A stretch of DNA of 51,987 bases. Source: Bacteroidota bacterium. GTDB taxonomy: Bacteria > Bacteroidota > Ignavibacteria > UBA10030 > UBA8401. The stretch is from assembly GCA_020052095.1 (NCBI GenBank), contig JAGVPT010000182.1, positions 1 through 51,987 of the forward strand, read 5' to 3'. Position numbers and translations under genes: made by a program. Below, piece by piece: positions 43,602-51,987 of the stretch. Numbering within the stretch: the stretch's first letter is position 1; each line of letters starts with the position of its first letter. The notes beneath the pieces are model-generated. The model made no database searches, was not told the DNA's origin, and saw only the letters and a program-made list of their open reading frames with translations.

Positions 43602-44501
43602 ATGAAATTTACTCTCCCCCTTCCCAGTAACTTCAGTTTCTGGTCAACCGTCTATAGCCATGGCTGGTGTGTACTTCCACCGTTCAACGTTGACAAAGAG
43701 CAGAAACGGCTGAACGTTGTCGTGCCCACCAGACACAACTCGATGTACCATGTATCGTTGTACGAAGAGAAAAAGAGACTCGTTGTGCTTGTTGAGAATA
43801 GCCGACAATTGACGACTGCGGCAAGATTTGAAGTGACGAAAGCCATCTCTACAATGTTGCGTATCAATGAATCGCTTGATGAATTTTATGTCCACGCAAA
43901 GAAACATCCGCGCTATCGGTGGGTATCAAGACGCGGTGCAGGAAGATTGCTGCGCTCTCCTACGGTCTTCGAGGATGTTGTGAAGATGATCTGTACGACA
44001 AACTGCAGTTGGGCATTAACGGAAATCATGGTCGCGGCTCTCACTACAAAGCTTGGGGTTCATATTCAGGGGGATGTTTATTCGTTCCCTACGCCCAATG
44101 CTATTGCTGCGCAATCTGAACCCTTTCTCCGAAAAGAAATCCGCTGCGGTTATCGCGCACCCTTTTTGCTTGAACTCTCGCAAAGAATCACAAACGAGGA
44201 TCTCTCCATTGAACAATGGCGGACATCCGATGCACCAACGGAAGAATTATTCAATGAGGTCCGATCGGTGAAAGGTGTCGGCGAGTATGCAGCTGGAAAC
44301 ATCCTCAAGCTCCTCGGCAGATATGACTACCTCGGATTAGATTCGTGGTGCCGCGGAAAATTCTACGAGATTTTTACAAAGGGAAGAAAAGTCAAAGACT
44401 CTACAATCGAAAAGCATTACGCGCCGTTTGGAAAATGGCGTGGCTTATTTTTGTGGATGGATGTTACGAAGGATTGGTATGAAAAAGAGTTTCCGTTCTG
44501 A
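43602..44501 (+). CDS. HhH-GPD superfamily DNA glycosylase-like protein
   Basis: The 299-residue protein has the helix-hairpin-helix segment V-K-G-V-G-E-Y-A-A-G-N-I-L-K-L-L followed by L-G-L-D-S-W-C-R, whose Asp is the conserved catalytic residue of base-excision glycosylases such as AlkA and OGG1. The N-terminal half (1-130) fits the beta-rich AlkA/OGG-type domain. It should remove damaged bases, but the base is unknown. ATG 43602 is preferred to the TTG at 43590. No DNA-repair partner is adjacent. Confidence 0.8.
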   Translation: MKFTLPLPSNFSFWSTVYSHGWCVLPPFNVDKEQKRLNVVVPTRHNSMYHVSLYEEKKRLVVLVENSRQLTTAARFEVTKAISTMLRINESLDEFYVHAKKHPRYRWVSRRGAGRLLRSPTVFEDVVKMICTTNCSWALTEIMVAALTTKLGVHIQGDVYSFPTPNAIAAQSEPFLRKEIRCGYRAPFLLELSQRITNEDLSIEQWRTSDAPTEELFNEVRSVKGVGEYAAGNILKLLGRYDYLGLDSWCRGKFYEIFTKGRKVKDSTIEKHYAPFGKWRGLFLWMDVTKDWYEKEFPF

Positions 44502-44684
44502 GACTTTCGCAAAGCACGTGTGCCCCGTTATACGCAGGATCAGAAGATCTTTACACCGGCTCTTCAATGCCACCGTCGTTCCCATTTTTGGAAACATCCG
44601 CTAACCTATTCTTATTTCTGCACACCCCTTCTTGCAATACGTTCATTATTTCCCTGCCAGATATGTGGCACATTAGTTGGAGGA

Positions 44685-45587
44685 ATGAACAACGTCAAAG
44701 GTTTTCCCCATAACCAAGGTGTACATGTGTTTCCGATTATAGAAAAGAATGACCTTGCCGCCAAAGTCTATCGCTACATCATCAAGGCTCCGAATATTGT
44801 AAAAAAAGCAAAAGCCGGACAGTTTGTCATTTTGCGTTTATATGAAGACGGAGAGAGAATCCCGATTACGCTTGCAGATTGGGACGAAGCACGCGGGACG
44901 ATTACTCTTTACGTTCAAGCAGTCGGAAAGACGACGATAATGATGAGCATGATGAAAGCGGGCGACTCGTTGATGGACGTGGTCGGACCGTTCGGCGTCC
45001 CGAGTCATGTTGAGAAGGGCAAAACATTTGTGGCGCTTGGGGGTGGTTTTGGCATCGCAGCAATCCATCCGATTGTTCGCGCACATAGAGTGATTGGAAA
45101 CAGAACAATTTCAATTATTGGCGCTCGCTCAAAAGAGCTGCTGATCATGGAAAACGAAATGCGAGCGGTTTCCGATGATGTCCGCATTGCTACCGATGAC
45201 GGCAGCTATGGCACAAAAGGTTTTGTCACAACAATTTTGAAATCCATGCTCGAGAAAAACGAACCGATAGATGTTGTGCTCGCTATCGGTCCGGTTGTCA
45301 TGATGAAAGCAGTCTCCGACCTTACGAAACCGTACGGCGTTCAAACGCTCGTTAGTTTAAATCCGATTATGATGGATGGCACGGGAATGTGCGGCGCCTG
45401 CCGCGTTGTCGTCGGAAACAAAATGCAATTCGCTTGCGTGGACGGGCCGGAATTCAACGGTCACGATGTCGATTTCGAGTTGTTGACGGCCCGGCAGAAA
45501 ATGTATTCGCCGCAGGAAAAAATTTCATTGGAAATTTTTGAAAAAATTTGCCAAACACAGGAGCAGCGCGAAACCGCTGCGTGGTGA
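44685..45587 (+). CDS. nfnA: NAD-dependent ferredoxin:NADP oxidoreductase subunit alpha
   Basis: NfnA is the FAD/[2Fe-2S] subunit of the electron-bifurcating NfnAB transhydrogenase, related to sulfide dehydrogenase and DHOD electron-transfer subunits. The 300-residue protein has the flavin-binding R-I-P-I-T-x-A-D, the NAD-site G-G-G-F-G-I-A-A-I-H-P and the cluster G-T-G-M-C-G-A-C-R with a later F-A-C. The start is ATG 44685, right behind GGAGGA; the open frame from 44520 lacks family sequence. It is followed after about 125 bases by nfnB. Confidence 0.88.
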   Translation: MNNVKGFPHNQGVHVFPIIEKNDLAAKVYRYIIKAPNIVKKAKAGQFVILRLYEDGERIPITLADWDEARGTITLYVQAVGKTTIMMSMMKAGDSLMDVVGPFGVPSHVEKGKTFVALGGGFGIAAIHPIVRAHRVIGNRTISIIGARSKELLIMENEMRAVSDDVRIATDDGSYGTKGFVTTILKSMLEKNEPIDVVLAIGPVVMMKAVSDLTKPYGVQTLVSLNPIMMDGTGMCGACRVVVGNKMQFACVDGPEFNGHDVDFELLTARQKMYSPQEKISLEIFEKICQTQEQRETAAW

Positions 45588-45712
45588 TATCGAAAAATGA
45601 AAAGAGAAAATCTTCCACAGGAAGTGGATCAACCCCTGGTTGAAAAAGTGAAAAGTCATTCGTTGCGGACTCGGAATTTGATTTCATGCTGTCAGCTATT
45701 TGGCATACTCCT

Positions 45713-47167
45713 ATGAGTGAAGAAACAATGACGGACAAGATCGACACACAACGAAAGCTTACCAACAAAGAGCGAATGAAGATTTCGCGCCATGCGATGC
45801 CGGAACAGGATCCGCTGGAGCGCGCGAAGAATTTCTTTGAAGTGCCGCTCGGTTATACACCAGAGTTGGCAATCGAAGAAGCGGAACGATGCATCCAGTG
45901 CAAGAATCCGAAATGTATTGAAGGCTGCCCAGTCAACGTGAAAATTCCACAATTTATTTTTCATGTGGCGATGGGTAATTTTGAGCTTGCGGCTCAGACG
46001 TTGAAAGAAACGAATGCGCTGCCTGCGGTTTGCGGCAGGGTCTGTCCGCAGGAAGAGCAGTGCGAAATTGTTTGTAACATCAGCGCGAAAGTCGAGCCGG
46101 TCGCAATTGGTCGCTTAGAACGATTCGTTGCGGATTGGGAACGCGCTTCCAGGAAAATTTCCATTCCTTCACTTGCACCCCCAACTGGGAGGAAAATTGC
46201 AGTCATAGGCGCCGGACCTGCCGGCCTTACGTGCGCGGGAGACCTCGCGAAGCTAGGTCACACGGTGACTATCTTCGAAGCTCTGCACAAACCGGGCGGC
46301 GTTTTGGTCTACGGAATCCCCGAATTTCGCCTTCCAAAACAGATTGTTGAGGCGGAAGTACACTACTTGGAAAAAATGGGAGTGCAAATACAATGCGATT
46401 TTGTTGTTGGAATGACCCGCACGATTGATGAATTGATGAACGAGGATGGCTTCGACGCAGTTTTCATCGGAACTGGCGCCGGACTTCCATACTTCATGGG
46501 AATTCCGGGAGAGAATTTGAATGGAGTCTATTCCGCAAATGAATTTCTAACACGGATGAACCTCATGAAGGGTTTCGAATTTCCAAATCATGCCGACACG
46601 CCCGTGCCGATGGCGAAACACTTTGCCGTCATCGGGGGTGGAAATACGGCTATGGATGCTGCGCGCACAGCGCGCCGATTACCGTGGGCAGAAAAAGTGT
46701 ACATCGTTTATCGCCGCTCTCATATTGAAATGCCGGCGCGAAAAGAAGAAATTCATCACGGTGAAGAAGAAGGAATTGAATTCCTCCTCCTCACAAATCC
46801 GACCCGATTCTTAGGCGATAATGGCTGGTTGGTCGCAATGGAATGCCAGAAGATGGAACTCGGCGAACCCGATGCGTCGGGTAGACGCAAGCCAATCCCC
46901 ATCGCCGGCAGCGAATTTGTTCTCAGCGTTGAAGCGGCAATTGTCGCGACGGGCAACGGTTCAAATCCGCTCATCAACAAGACAACGCCGGGACTGGCGG
47001 CAAATAAGTACGGCAATATCATTGCAGACGAAACAGGAAAGACGTCTCGCGAGGGTGTGTGGGCAGGAGGCGACATTGTCATCGGAGCGGCGACCGTCAT
47101 CAAGGCGATGGGTGCAGGAAAAAAAGCAGCAGCCGCAATGCACGAATATGTGATGGCAAAAAAATAA
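45713..47167 (+). CDS. nfnB: NfnAB subunit beta, NADPH-dependent glutamate-synthase-like flavoprotein
   Basis: This 484-residue protein has the two N-terminal [4Fe-4S] motifs C-x2-C-x4-C-x3-C-P and C-G-R-V-C-P-x4-C-x3-C. An FAD G-A-G-P-A-G site and an NADPH G-G-G-N-T-A site follow, with G-G-D-I-V-I-G-A-A-T-V near the end. The fold is shared with GltD, but the pairing with nfnA identifies the bifurcating NfnB rather than GOGAT. It uses NADPH to make NADH and reduced ferredoxin. I used ATG 45713; the ATG at 45728 is equally possible. Confidence 0.88.
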   Translation: MSEETMTDKIDTQRKLTNKERMKISRHAMPEQDPLERAKNFFEVPLGYTPELAIEEAERCIQCKNPKCIEGCPVNVKIPQFIFHVAMGNFELAAQTLKETNALPAVCGRVCPQEEQCEIVCNISAKVEPVAIGRLERFVADWERASRKISIPSLAPPTGRKIAVIGAGPAGLTCAGDLAKLGHTVTIFEALHKPGGVLVYGIPEFRLPKQIVEAEVHYLEKMGVQIQCDFVVGMTRTIDELMNEDGFDAVFIGTGAGLPYFMGIPGENLNGVYSANEFLTRMNLMKGFEFPNHADTPVPMAKHFAVIGGGNTAMDAARTARRLPWAEKVYIVYRRSHIEMPARKEEIHHGEEEGIEFLLLTNPTRFLGDNGWLVAMECQKMELGEPDASGRRKPIPIAGSEFVLSVEAAIVATGNGSNPLINKTTPGLAANKYGNIIADETGKTSREGVWAGGDIVIGAATVIKAMGAGKKAAAAMHEYVMAKK

Positions 47168-47190
47168 ATATCAATGAGATTGTGGTACGA

Positions 47191-47223
47191 AAAACCCGAC
47201 CAATGACGGCCGGGTTTTTTATT
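47191..47223 (+). terminator. Intrinsic terminator after nfnB
   Basis: AAAACCCG (47191-47198) and CGGGTTTT (47211-47218) form a stem followed by more T. Confidence 0.85.
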
Positions 47224-47298
47224 TATGGAAAAGTGATAAGTTCTCGCTATATTATTCCATTGCCGAAAACAATTCTTGTATATTAACCCCATCGCATC

Positions 47299-48972
47299 AT
47301 GCCCAGGGCACTCAGTCCGCGAAAACTTGCCGTAATGGTCTCGATTTTTCTGATCATTATTTCGATCATAGGCATAGCGCTATGGGAGGTTTTTTCAGGC
47401 CGGCTTATCGAAACGGCGTTCAACGGACAATCGCTGCCATCGGTGAATAAGTACGTCGGCATCCATAAAAGCATCGATCCGACCAATCGAACTCTAGAAT
47501 ATTTTTTGCAGAATGGAAAACCGGTTGTCCCGCGATTACTTGGTCTTCTTATCACGGCCCAACTCCTCCTGTTAGCCGCAATGCGATACGGTCGGTCCGT
47601 TGTTTCAAAGTTCTTTTCTGAAGCGACCCACCCCATCAACCTCGGGATCTTCCGCGTCGTTTTGTTTGCAGCACTGATTATTTACATCGACATTCCTCAG
47701 GTTGTTCAGTTCAGCCGATTTCCTGTCGAGCTTCGTGTGGCGCCGTTTGGAATTGGCTGGTTGATCAATATTCTTCCAATCAATCCCGCATGGGCAACGG
47801 CTGCGTCATATCTTTTTATTATGTCATGTGTCAGCGGAGTCCTCGGATTTTTTTCCCGAACATCTGCAACGATTGCCGTCATTCTTGGTTTTTATGTACT
47901 CGGTATTCCGCAATTTTTTGGAAAAATCGACCATTACCATCACCTTCTCTGGTTCGCGGCAATTCTTGCTGCGAGTCCCTGCGGAGATGCACTGTCGATT
48001 GACTTACTCATTGCTTCACGAAAGAAAAAGAAGGGCGAGGCAGTGGATCCGTCAGTGGCATACGCTCTACCGCTGAAATTTGCAATGTTGTTGATGGGGA
48101 TAATTTATTTTTTCGCGGGAGTCTGGAAATTTGTAATCGGGGGATTCGGCTGGGCAACGGGTGACACGATGAAATATATTCTATACGCGCAATGGTTCCG
48201 GTTGGAGTGGATGCCGGCGTTCAGAATAGACCAGTATCCATTGGCTTATAGAGCAGCGGGCATCGGCGTCATCTTTTTCGAGCTGGCATTTATCTTCCTT
48301 CTGTTTTTTCCGTGGTCTCGGAAAGTTGCCGCAATCTGCGGAATACTGTTTCATTTTTCGGTCTATCTCTTCGCACATATAAATTTTTGGACTCTTGCAC
48401 TCTGCTATGTCATATTCATAGACTTCGAACCCCTTCATCACCGACTAAAAAGGTCAACGTTGCCGATGCCCGGCTTCTCAAATCAACACTCGGCAATTAT
48501 AAATCCCAGCCGAAGCCTGGTGAGCCTCGGGCACAGTAAATCAACGGTTATCGTCGGCACCCTATTGCTCTCAGTCAATATTCTATGTGGTCTTGCACTT
48601 GTCGATTCCTGGCCATTCGCAGTCTACCCGACGTTTGCAACCGTTCAAGAAAAATATCTTCAGTCCCTTACCATATCACTCCTTAACCCAGACGGCACGA
48701 CAACGGAGATAATTCCCTATAAAGAACGATCACTCCAAAGCAAGATGCATCCATCGCGACTCATTGGCCTATTCACACAAGTGTTATGGGCAAAGGATTC
48801 AACCGAAGCAAGAACGCGAGGAACCGCTCTTCTTAAGGTGCTGGCGGAGGACGATACGCGTCTGCGCCAAGCCAAGTCAATTCAGATTTTCAAAGATATA
48901 TGTTCAGTGATACCGAAAGAACAGAATAGAAACCCCGTGCGACGGGAGTTATTAGTCAGCATTGAACGATGA
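47299..48972 (+). CDS. HTTM-domain membrane protein
   Basis: The 557-residue protein has about eleven hydrophobic helices and resembles HTTM-domain proteins related to vitamin-K-dependent gamma-carboxylase. Recognisable is P-I-N-L-G-I-F-R-V-V, then H-Y-H-H-L-L-W-F and A-S-P-C-G-D, and L-M-G-I-I-Y-F-F-A-G-V-W-K. The C-terminal soluble part (about 450-557) is unassigned. Its stop overlaps the start of the DCC1 gene by four bases (ATGA), a translational coupling that links the two. Function is unknown. Confidence 0.8.
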   Translation: MPRALSPRKLAVMVSIFLIIISIIGIALWEVFSGRLIETAFNGQSLPSVNKYVGIHKSIDPTNRTLEYFLQNGKPVVPRLLGLLITAQLLLLAAMRYGRSVVSKFFSEATHPINLGIFRVVLFAALIIYIDIPQVVQFSRFPVELRVAPFGIGWLINILPINPAWATAASYLFIMSCVSGVLGFFSRTSATIAVILGFYVLGIPQFFGKIDHYHHLLWFAAILAASPCGDALSIDLLIASRKKKKGEAVDPSVAYALPLKFAMLLMGIIYFFAGVWKFVIGGFGWATGDTMKYILYAQWFRLEWMPAFRIDQYPLAYRAAGIGVIFFELAFIFLLFFPWSRKVAAICGILFHFSVYLFAHINFWTLALCYVIFIDFEPLHHRLKRSTLPMPGFSNQHSAIINPSRSLVSLGHSKSTVIVGTLLLSVNILCGLALVDSWPFAVYPTFATVQEKYLQSLTISLLNPDGTTTEIIPYKERSLQSKMHPSRLIGLFTQVLWAKDSTEARTRGTALLKVLAEDDTRLRQAKSIQIFKDICSVIPKEQNRNPVRRELLVSIER

Positions 48973-49376
48973 ACAAAACTTTACAACCAGTAATTCTTTA
49001 TGATGGAGTGTGCGGGCTCTGCGACCGATTTGTACAGTTTATTATCGCGCGCGACCTGTCGGCGAAGATTAAACTTGCACCATTGCAATCTGGATCTGCA
49101 ATTGCGCTGTTGCAGAAACTTCACTTGCCCGTAGCTGCACTTTCAACTGTGGTGCTCATTGAAGAAGAGAAAAGCTATATCAAATCAGCAGCAGTACTTC
49201 GGTCTCTCAGCTACGTCGATGGTGCGTGGAAATTCTTCACAATTTTGAGGATCATTCCCACTCCTATCTCCGACTTCGTGTACGATTTTGTAGCACGCAA
49301 TCGTTATAGATGGTTCGGGAAGTTCGACGCGTGCATTATTCCGTCTCCCGAGACAAAAAACCGTTTTCTTTTGTAA
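48969..49376 (+). CDS. DCC1-like thiol-disulfide oxidoreductase (DUF393)
   Basis: The 135-residue protein starts with the DCC motif Y-D-G-V-C-G-L-C-D-R, a C-x2-C in a thioredoxin-like fold. DUF393 proteins are small predicted redox enzymes found fused or next to HTTM proteins. The ATGA overlap with the HTTM gene supports a joint function, possibly a redox modification at the membrane. No signal peptide is seen. Confidence 0.87.
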   Translation: MNKTLQPVILYDGVCGLCDRFVQFIIARDLSAKIKLAPLQSGSAIALLQKLHLPVAALSTVVLIEEEKSYIKSAAVLRSLSYVDGAWKFFTILRIIPTPISDFVYDFVARNRYRWFGKFDACIIPSPETKNRFLL

Positions 49377-49378
49377 GT

Positions 49379-49427
49379 GGGGCACGTGACCCCTTCAGTA
49401 GGTTGGGTCACGTGACCCCACCTACTG
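49379..49427. repeat. 32-bp inverted repeat with a CACGTG core upstream of the MOSC gene
   Basis: CAGTAGGT (49396-49403) and ACCTACTG (49420-49427) flank the perfect palindrome GGGTCACGTGACCC (49405-49418). Only the pair 49404/49419 mismatches. A related GGGGCACGTGACCCC stands at 49379-49393. It lies between the DCC1 stop and the MOSC start and may be an operator or a REP-like element. Confidence 0.65.
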
Positions 49428-49529
49428 CGCCTTTCGTGTCTCTGGAATACTTTGCCGAAGAGTCGTACATTGAGAGCACATTCTTTCTCGATGTCTCAGC
49501 GCCTTGGCCGTTGGCATCTTTCAAATTCT

Positions 49530-50321
49530 ATGACTCTTAGTGAAATAAACATTTACCCGATCAAGTCGGCGAAGGGAATATCGGTGCGAACTGCCCTTGT
49601 CGAGCGGCGTGGAATTCAATTCGATCGCCGCTGGATGGTTGTCGATGCCTCCGGAGTATTCTTGTCGCAACGAGGCTTTCCCCGATTAGCATTGATCTCA
49701 ACGCACCTTGATTCGGATACTCTGCATGTGAACGCTCCGGGCATGAATACTCTCACACTTTCATTACAGCCGAGTAGCCCCGATCCGATCCGCGTCCATG
49801 TCTGGAATGATGGAGTTGACGCGATTTCGGCCGGCGACGAGGCGCAAAAATGGTTCAGTACGTATCTTGATATGCCATCCCGGCTCGTCTTCATGCCGGA
49901 AAACAGCATTCGCCAAGTTCAACCTAAGTCTGCTATTCACAATGATATCGTCAGTTTCGCGGATGGGTTTCCACTATTACTCATCTCGCAGCAATCACTT
50001 AACGATCTCAATGACAGGCTTGTCACTCCCGTGCCAATGAACCGTTTTCGGCCGAATATTGTAATAAATAACTCCGACGCGTTCGCCGAAGATCGCTGGA
50101 AAAGAATTCGCATCGGCACGATGCTGTTTTACGTTGTCAAGCCCTGTTCACGATGCGTCACAACGACCGTCGACCAGGAGACGGGGATACAAGGAAAGGA
50201 GCCGCTTGCGACCCTTTCGCGGTACAGAAAAGTCGACGGCAACGTCCTCTTCGGACAAAACATCATTCCCGAAAATGTCGGGACGATTACTATTGGGGAT
50301 CGAGTCGAGATCATCGGATAG
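49530..50321 (+). CDS. MOSC-domain protein (molybdenum-cofactor sulfur-carrier type)
   Basis: The 263-residue protein has the MOSC N-terminal beta-barrel (I-x-I-Y-P-I-K-S-A-K-G, G-x-x-F-D-R-R-W-M-V-V-D) and a C-terminal MOSC domain with N-R-F-R-P-N-I and the conserved cysteine segment P-C-S-R-C-V-T-T-T-V-D. The family includes YcbX and mARC, which carry Mo cofactor and reduce N-hydroxylated compounds. ATG 49530 starts the family N-terminus. It is 2 bases before the next gene and probably co-transcribed with it. Confidence 0.86.
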   Translation: MTLSEINIYPIKSAKGISVRTALVERRGIQFDRRWMVVDASGVFLSQRGFPRLALISTHLDSDTLHVNAPGMNTLTLSLQPSSPDPIRVHVWNDGVDAISAGDEAQKWFSTYLDMPSRLVFMPENSIRQVQPKSAIHNDIVSFADGFPLLLISQQSLNDLNDRLVTPVPMNRFRPNIVINNSDAFAEDRWKRIRIGTMLFYVVKPCSRCVTTTVDQETGIQGKEPLATLSRYRKVDGNVLFGQNIIPENVGTITIGDRVEIIG

Positions 50322-50323
50322 CC

Positions 50324-51430
50324 ATGACACTCTTCATGAAAAAAGTCTTCATCCTCTCGGTTTTTCTTATCTCCACCCTTCAGGCGCAAGAGACGAAGTA
50401 CTATTTCTACAACCCGAAGATCGACTACGGTTCAGATGCGATCTTCAGCCCGCTGACCATGATGATCAATAGTAGCTACGATATTTTTCGCAACGGCGCA
50501 CACAGTAAAGACGTTTTTAATCAGCCGTATCTCACAGGAATGAAAAATGTGTGGCGGAATATTTCCAGTCCGCTGTACAACATCAACAGATACGGATGGG
50601 ATAGATTCACGCGCGAAGAGATTTTCAATCTTAATCTGAATGCGAAGGAAGCGCAATTTCTCCCGAACTTCTCCGACCACGCCATTGGGGAAGGGATGCT
50701 GTACGCAAAAACAGCGGAATGGTACGATTACAATGGCTATCGGTATCCGTATCTATGGTCGTTTATTACCACCTCGGCGTCTCAATTCATGAACGAGATT
50801 GTTGAGAACGGAGCATATGAAGACACGAGTGTTGACCTTATCGCTGACATGCTCATTTTTAACACGGCAGGCTTTATTCTCTTCAGCAACGAGTGGGCAA
50901 GAGATTTCTTCAGCCGAACGGTTCCGTTGTATGATTGGTCGCTGCAACCGGTGATCGACCCCACCACTGGATTTCTCTTCAATGCGGGCGAACAGTTTGT
51001 GATCAGGCACGGGATTCCCTTCGCTCCGCGATACTCTGCCTTTGTCTACTGGGGAATTCACGGGATCGCCGGTATCAGCTATGCATGCGACGATGAAAGC
51101 AATCTCTCGATCGGGGTGGGACAGGTCGTGAACAGGGTCAACGAAAATAGATATAAGGGATTGCGTTTTCTGACGCCGAGCCTGGACGGCGTTATAGGAA
51201 TATTCTACGACAAAAATAACTCGTTGATGACTTCAGTTCTTCTAACCGGTCCGCGTTTGTACAATGCACAAATAAATATATATCCTGGATTGGTGAAGCT
51301 GGGTTGGTTTGAGCCCGGAGTGTATCTTGCGTTCGGAGAGTGGGATAAGTTCGTTTTTGGGATTTCGCTTGCCCACATTCCCCTCGGGATCGGCCTGGGC
51401 AGTAGATATGACGAGACGCGGTCAAACTAG
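50324..51430 (+). CDS. DUF3943-like secreted protein
   Basis: The 368-residue product has a signal peptide (hydrophobic to A-Q-E near residue 24) and a beta-rich body with many aromatic residues. It resembles the DUF3943 family of probable outer-membrane proteins, though the match is by eye only. It begins 2 bases after the MOSC stop. Its end overlaps the convergent osmC-like gene by nine bases. ATG 50324 or 50336 are both possible starts. Function is unknown. Confidence 0.65.
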   Translation: MTLFMKKVFILSVFLISTLQAQETKYYFYNPKIDYGSDAIFSPLTMMINSSYDIFRNGAHSKDVFNQPYLTGMKNVWRNISSPLYNINRYGWDRFTREEIFNLNLNAKEAQFLPNFSDHAIGEGMLYAKTAEWYDYNGYRYPYLWSFITTSASQFMNEIVENGAYEDTSVDLIADMLIFNTAGFILFSNEWARDFFSRTVPLYDWSLQPVIDPTTGFLFNAGEQFVIRHGIPFAPRYSAFVYWGIHGIAGISYACDDESNLSIGVGQVVNRVNENRYKGLRFLTPSLDGVIGIFYDKNNSLMTSVLLTGPRLYNAQINIYPGLVKLGWFEPGVYLAFGEWDKFVFGISLAHIPLGIGLGSRYDETRSN

Positions 51431-51868
51431 GACAATCGTAGGGTCAATCTCAACGCCGGCCTTCATCGAATTTGCGATCAGACAATTTCCGTGTGCCTCG
51501 CGAACAGCCTCTTCTACCTGCTCGCGCGTCCATTCTTTCCCAACCGTAATCTCCGGCAAGATCCTGATTTTCGTGAACCGATATTTTCCGTCCACAAACT
51601 CTAGGACTCCCTCGGCGGAGCTCTTGTAGGAAACGAGAGGAATATTTCTTCGCCCCCCAAACGAGAGAAATGTTGACATCGCGCAAATCTCCGCTGATGC
51701 GACGAACATGTCTTCCGGTGTCCACATGCCCGGAATTCCCTTGAATTCCGGTGGGCTCGATACGTCGAGACTTGGTTTTATATCCGAAGAAAGCTTTCCT
51801 TGCCTCGCCTGCTGCCATTTCAGCGAGGTGTTATAAGTAAATGTTTTATATCTCTTTGTTGGTTCCAT
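51422..51868 (-). CDS. OsmC-family protein
   Basis: OsmC-type proteins are thiol-dependent peroxide reductases. The 148-residue protein has the family fold with the two conserved cysteines in S-A-E-I-C-A-M-S and H-G-N-C-L-I-A-N-S. It is convergent with the upstream gene and overlaps it by nine bases. Confidence 0.88.
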   Translation of the reverse strand: MEPTKRYKTFTYNTSLKWQQARQGKLSSDIKPSLDVSSPPEFKGIPGMWTPEDMFVASAEICAMSTFLSFGGRRNIPLVSYKSSAEGVLEFVDGKYRFTKIRILPEITVGKEWTREQVEEAVREAHGNCLIANSMKAGVEIDPTIVLV

Positions 51869-51929
51869 TTTCTGGTGTACAATTCTTGCTTAGTGGGTAA
51901 ATTCATAAATATGATGACGTATTATATGC

Positions 51930-51958
51930 TTGACAATATTCAGTTTTTAGTGTACAAT
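51930..51958 (+). promoter_or_regulatory. Near-consensus promoter reading out of the window
   Basis: TTGACA (51930-51935), 17-base spacer and TACAAT (51953-51958). A CGGAG ribosome site and an ATG at 51983 follow, so a rightward gene starts at the edge. Confidence 0.7.
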
Positions 51959-51987
51959 ACTGGCGTATATAGCGGAGAATATATGCC

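Noticed and set aside
44520-44684. N-terminal extension of nfnA
   Set aside because: No family sequence; GGAGGA marks the ATG at 44685.

Overview
The window looks like chromosomal DNA from a free-living bacterium of the Bacteroidota/Chlorobiota/Ignavibacteriota side of the FCB group. The main evidence is a set of secreted proteins ending in a type IX secretion (T9SS) type-A sorting domain with the N-Y-P-N-P-F-N motif. Weak Shine-Dalgarno sites at many genes and typical family members (DUF2851, DUF3160, NfnAB, SthA, PyrF type 2) agree. Species cannot be read from the sequence; Ignavibacteria-like lineages are my best guess.

Layout. 1-115: probable 5' end of an insertion sequence cut by the window edge. 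155-4468: a small cytochrome-like lipoprotein, a secreted GH13 alpha-amylase, an HGSNAT-like acyltransferase and an internally duplicated membrane protein. 4575-13175: the replication-origin neighbourhood, with yidC, yidD, rnpA and rpmH leftward, then the probable oriC and dnaA, then mreD, mrdA and rodA rightward. 13330-19044, all leftward: a GHL10 hydrolase with a T9SS tail, an adenylate/guanylate cyclase whose extracytoplasmic sensor has three repeats each with one c-type haem motif, and a stand-alone HerA-like ATPase. 19274-27934, all leftward: a T9SS-cargo island with three YCF48/BNR propeller paralogues, one short sorting-domain protein and one DUF3160 protein. A complete IS4-family element (24020-25347, 9-bp target duplication) is inserted at the very start of one propeller gene.

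28041-38000s: housekeeping and metabolism (sthA, two cold-shock genes, dcd, S9 peptidase, pyrF, DUF2851), then a three-gene cassette (HisC-like aminotransferase, LicC-like nucleotidyltransferase, CDP-alcohol phosphatidyltransferase) that probably makes an unidentified phosphodiester head group. 39073-51868: a TPR/coiled-coil protein, two unknowns, an M1-peptidase-like protein that has lost its catalytic Glu, DoxX, an HhH-GPD glycosylase, nfnA-nfnB, an HTTM-DCC1 pair, a MOSC protein, a DUF3943-like protein and OsmC. At the right edge a near-consensus promoter (TTGACA-N17-TACAAT) points out of the window.

How genes work together: rpmH-rnpA-yidD-yidC couples ribosome protein, tRNA processing and membrane insertion. 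mreD-mrdA-rodA is part of the rod elongation machinery without mreBC. SthA and NfnAB both balance NADH/NADPH. The most unusual items are the tri-haem cyclase, the two transposase genes whose ribosome sites can be hidden by fold-back hairpins that overlap their own -10 boxes, the IS-disrupted propeller gene whose ancestral start appears as ATA, and a leader terminator hairpin just upstream of the first cold-shock gene. No CRISPR array, rRNA or tRNA gene was recognised by eye.
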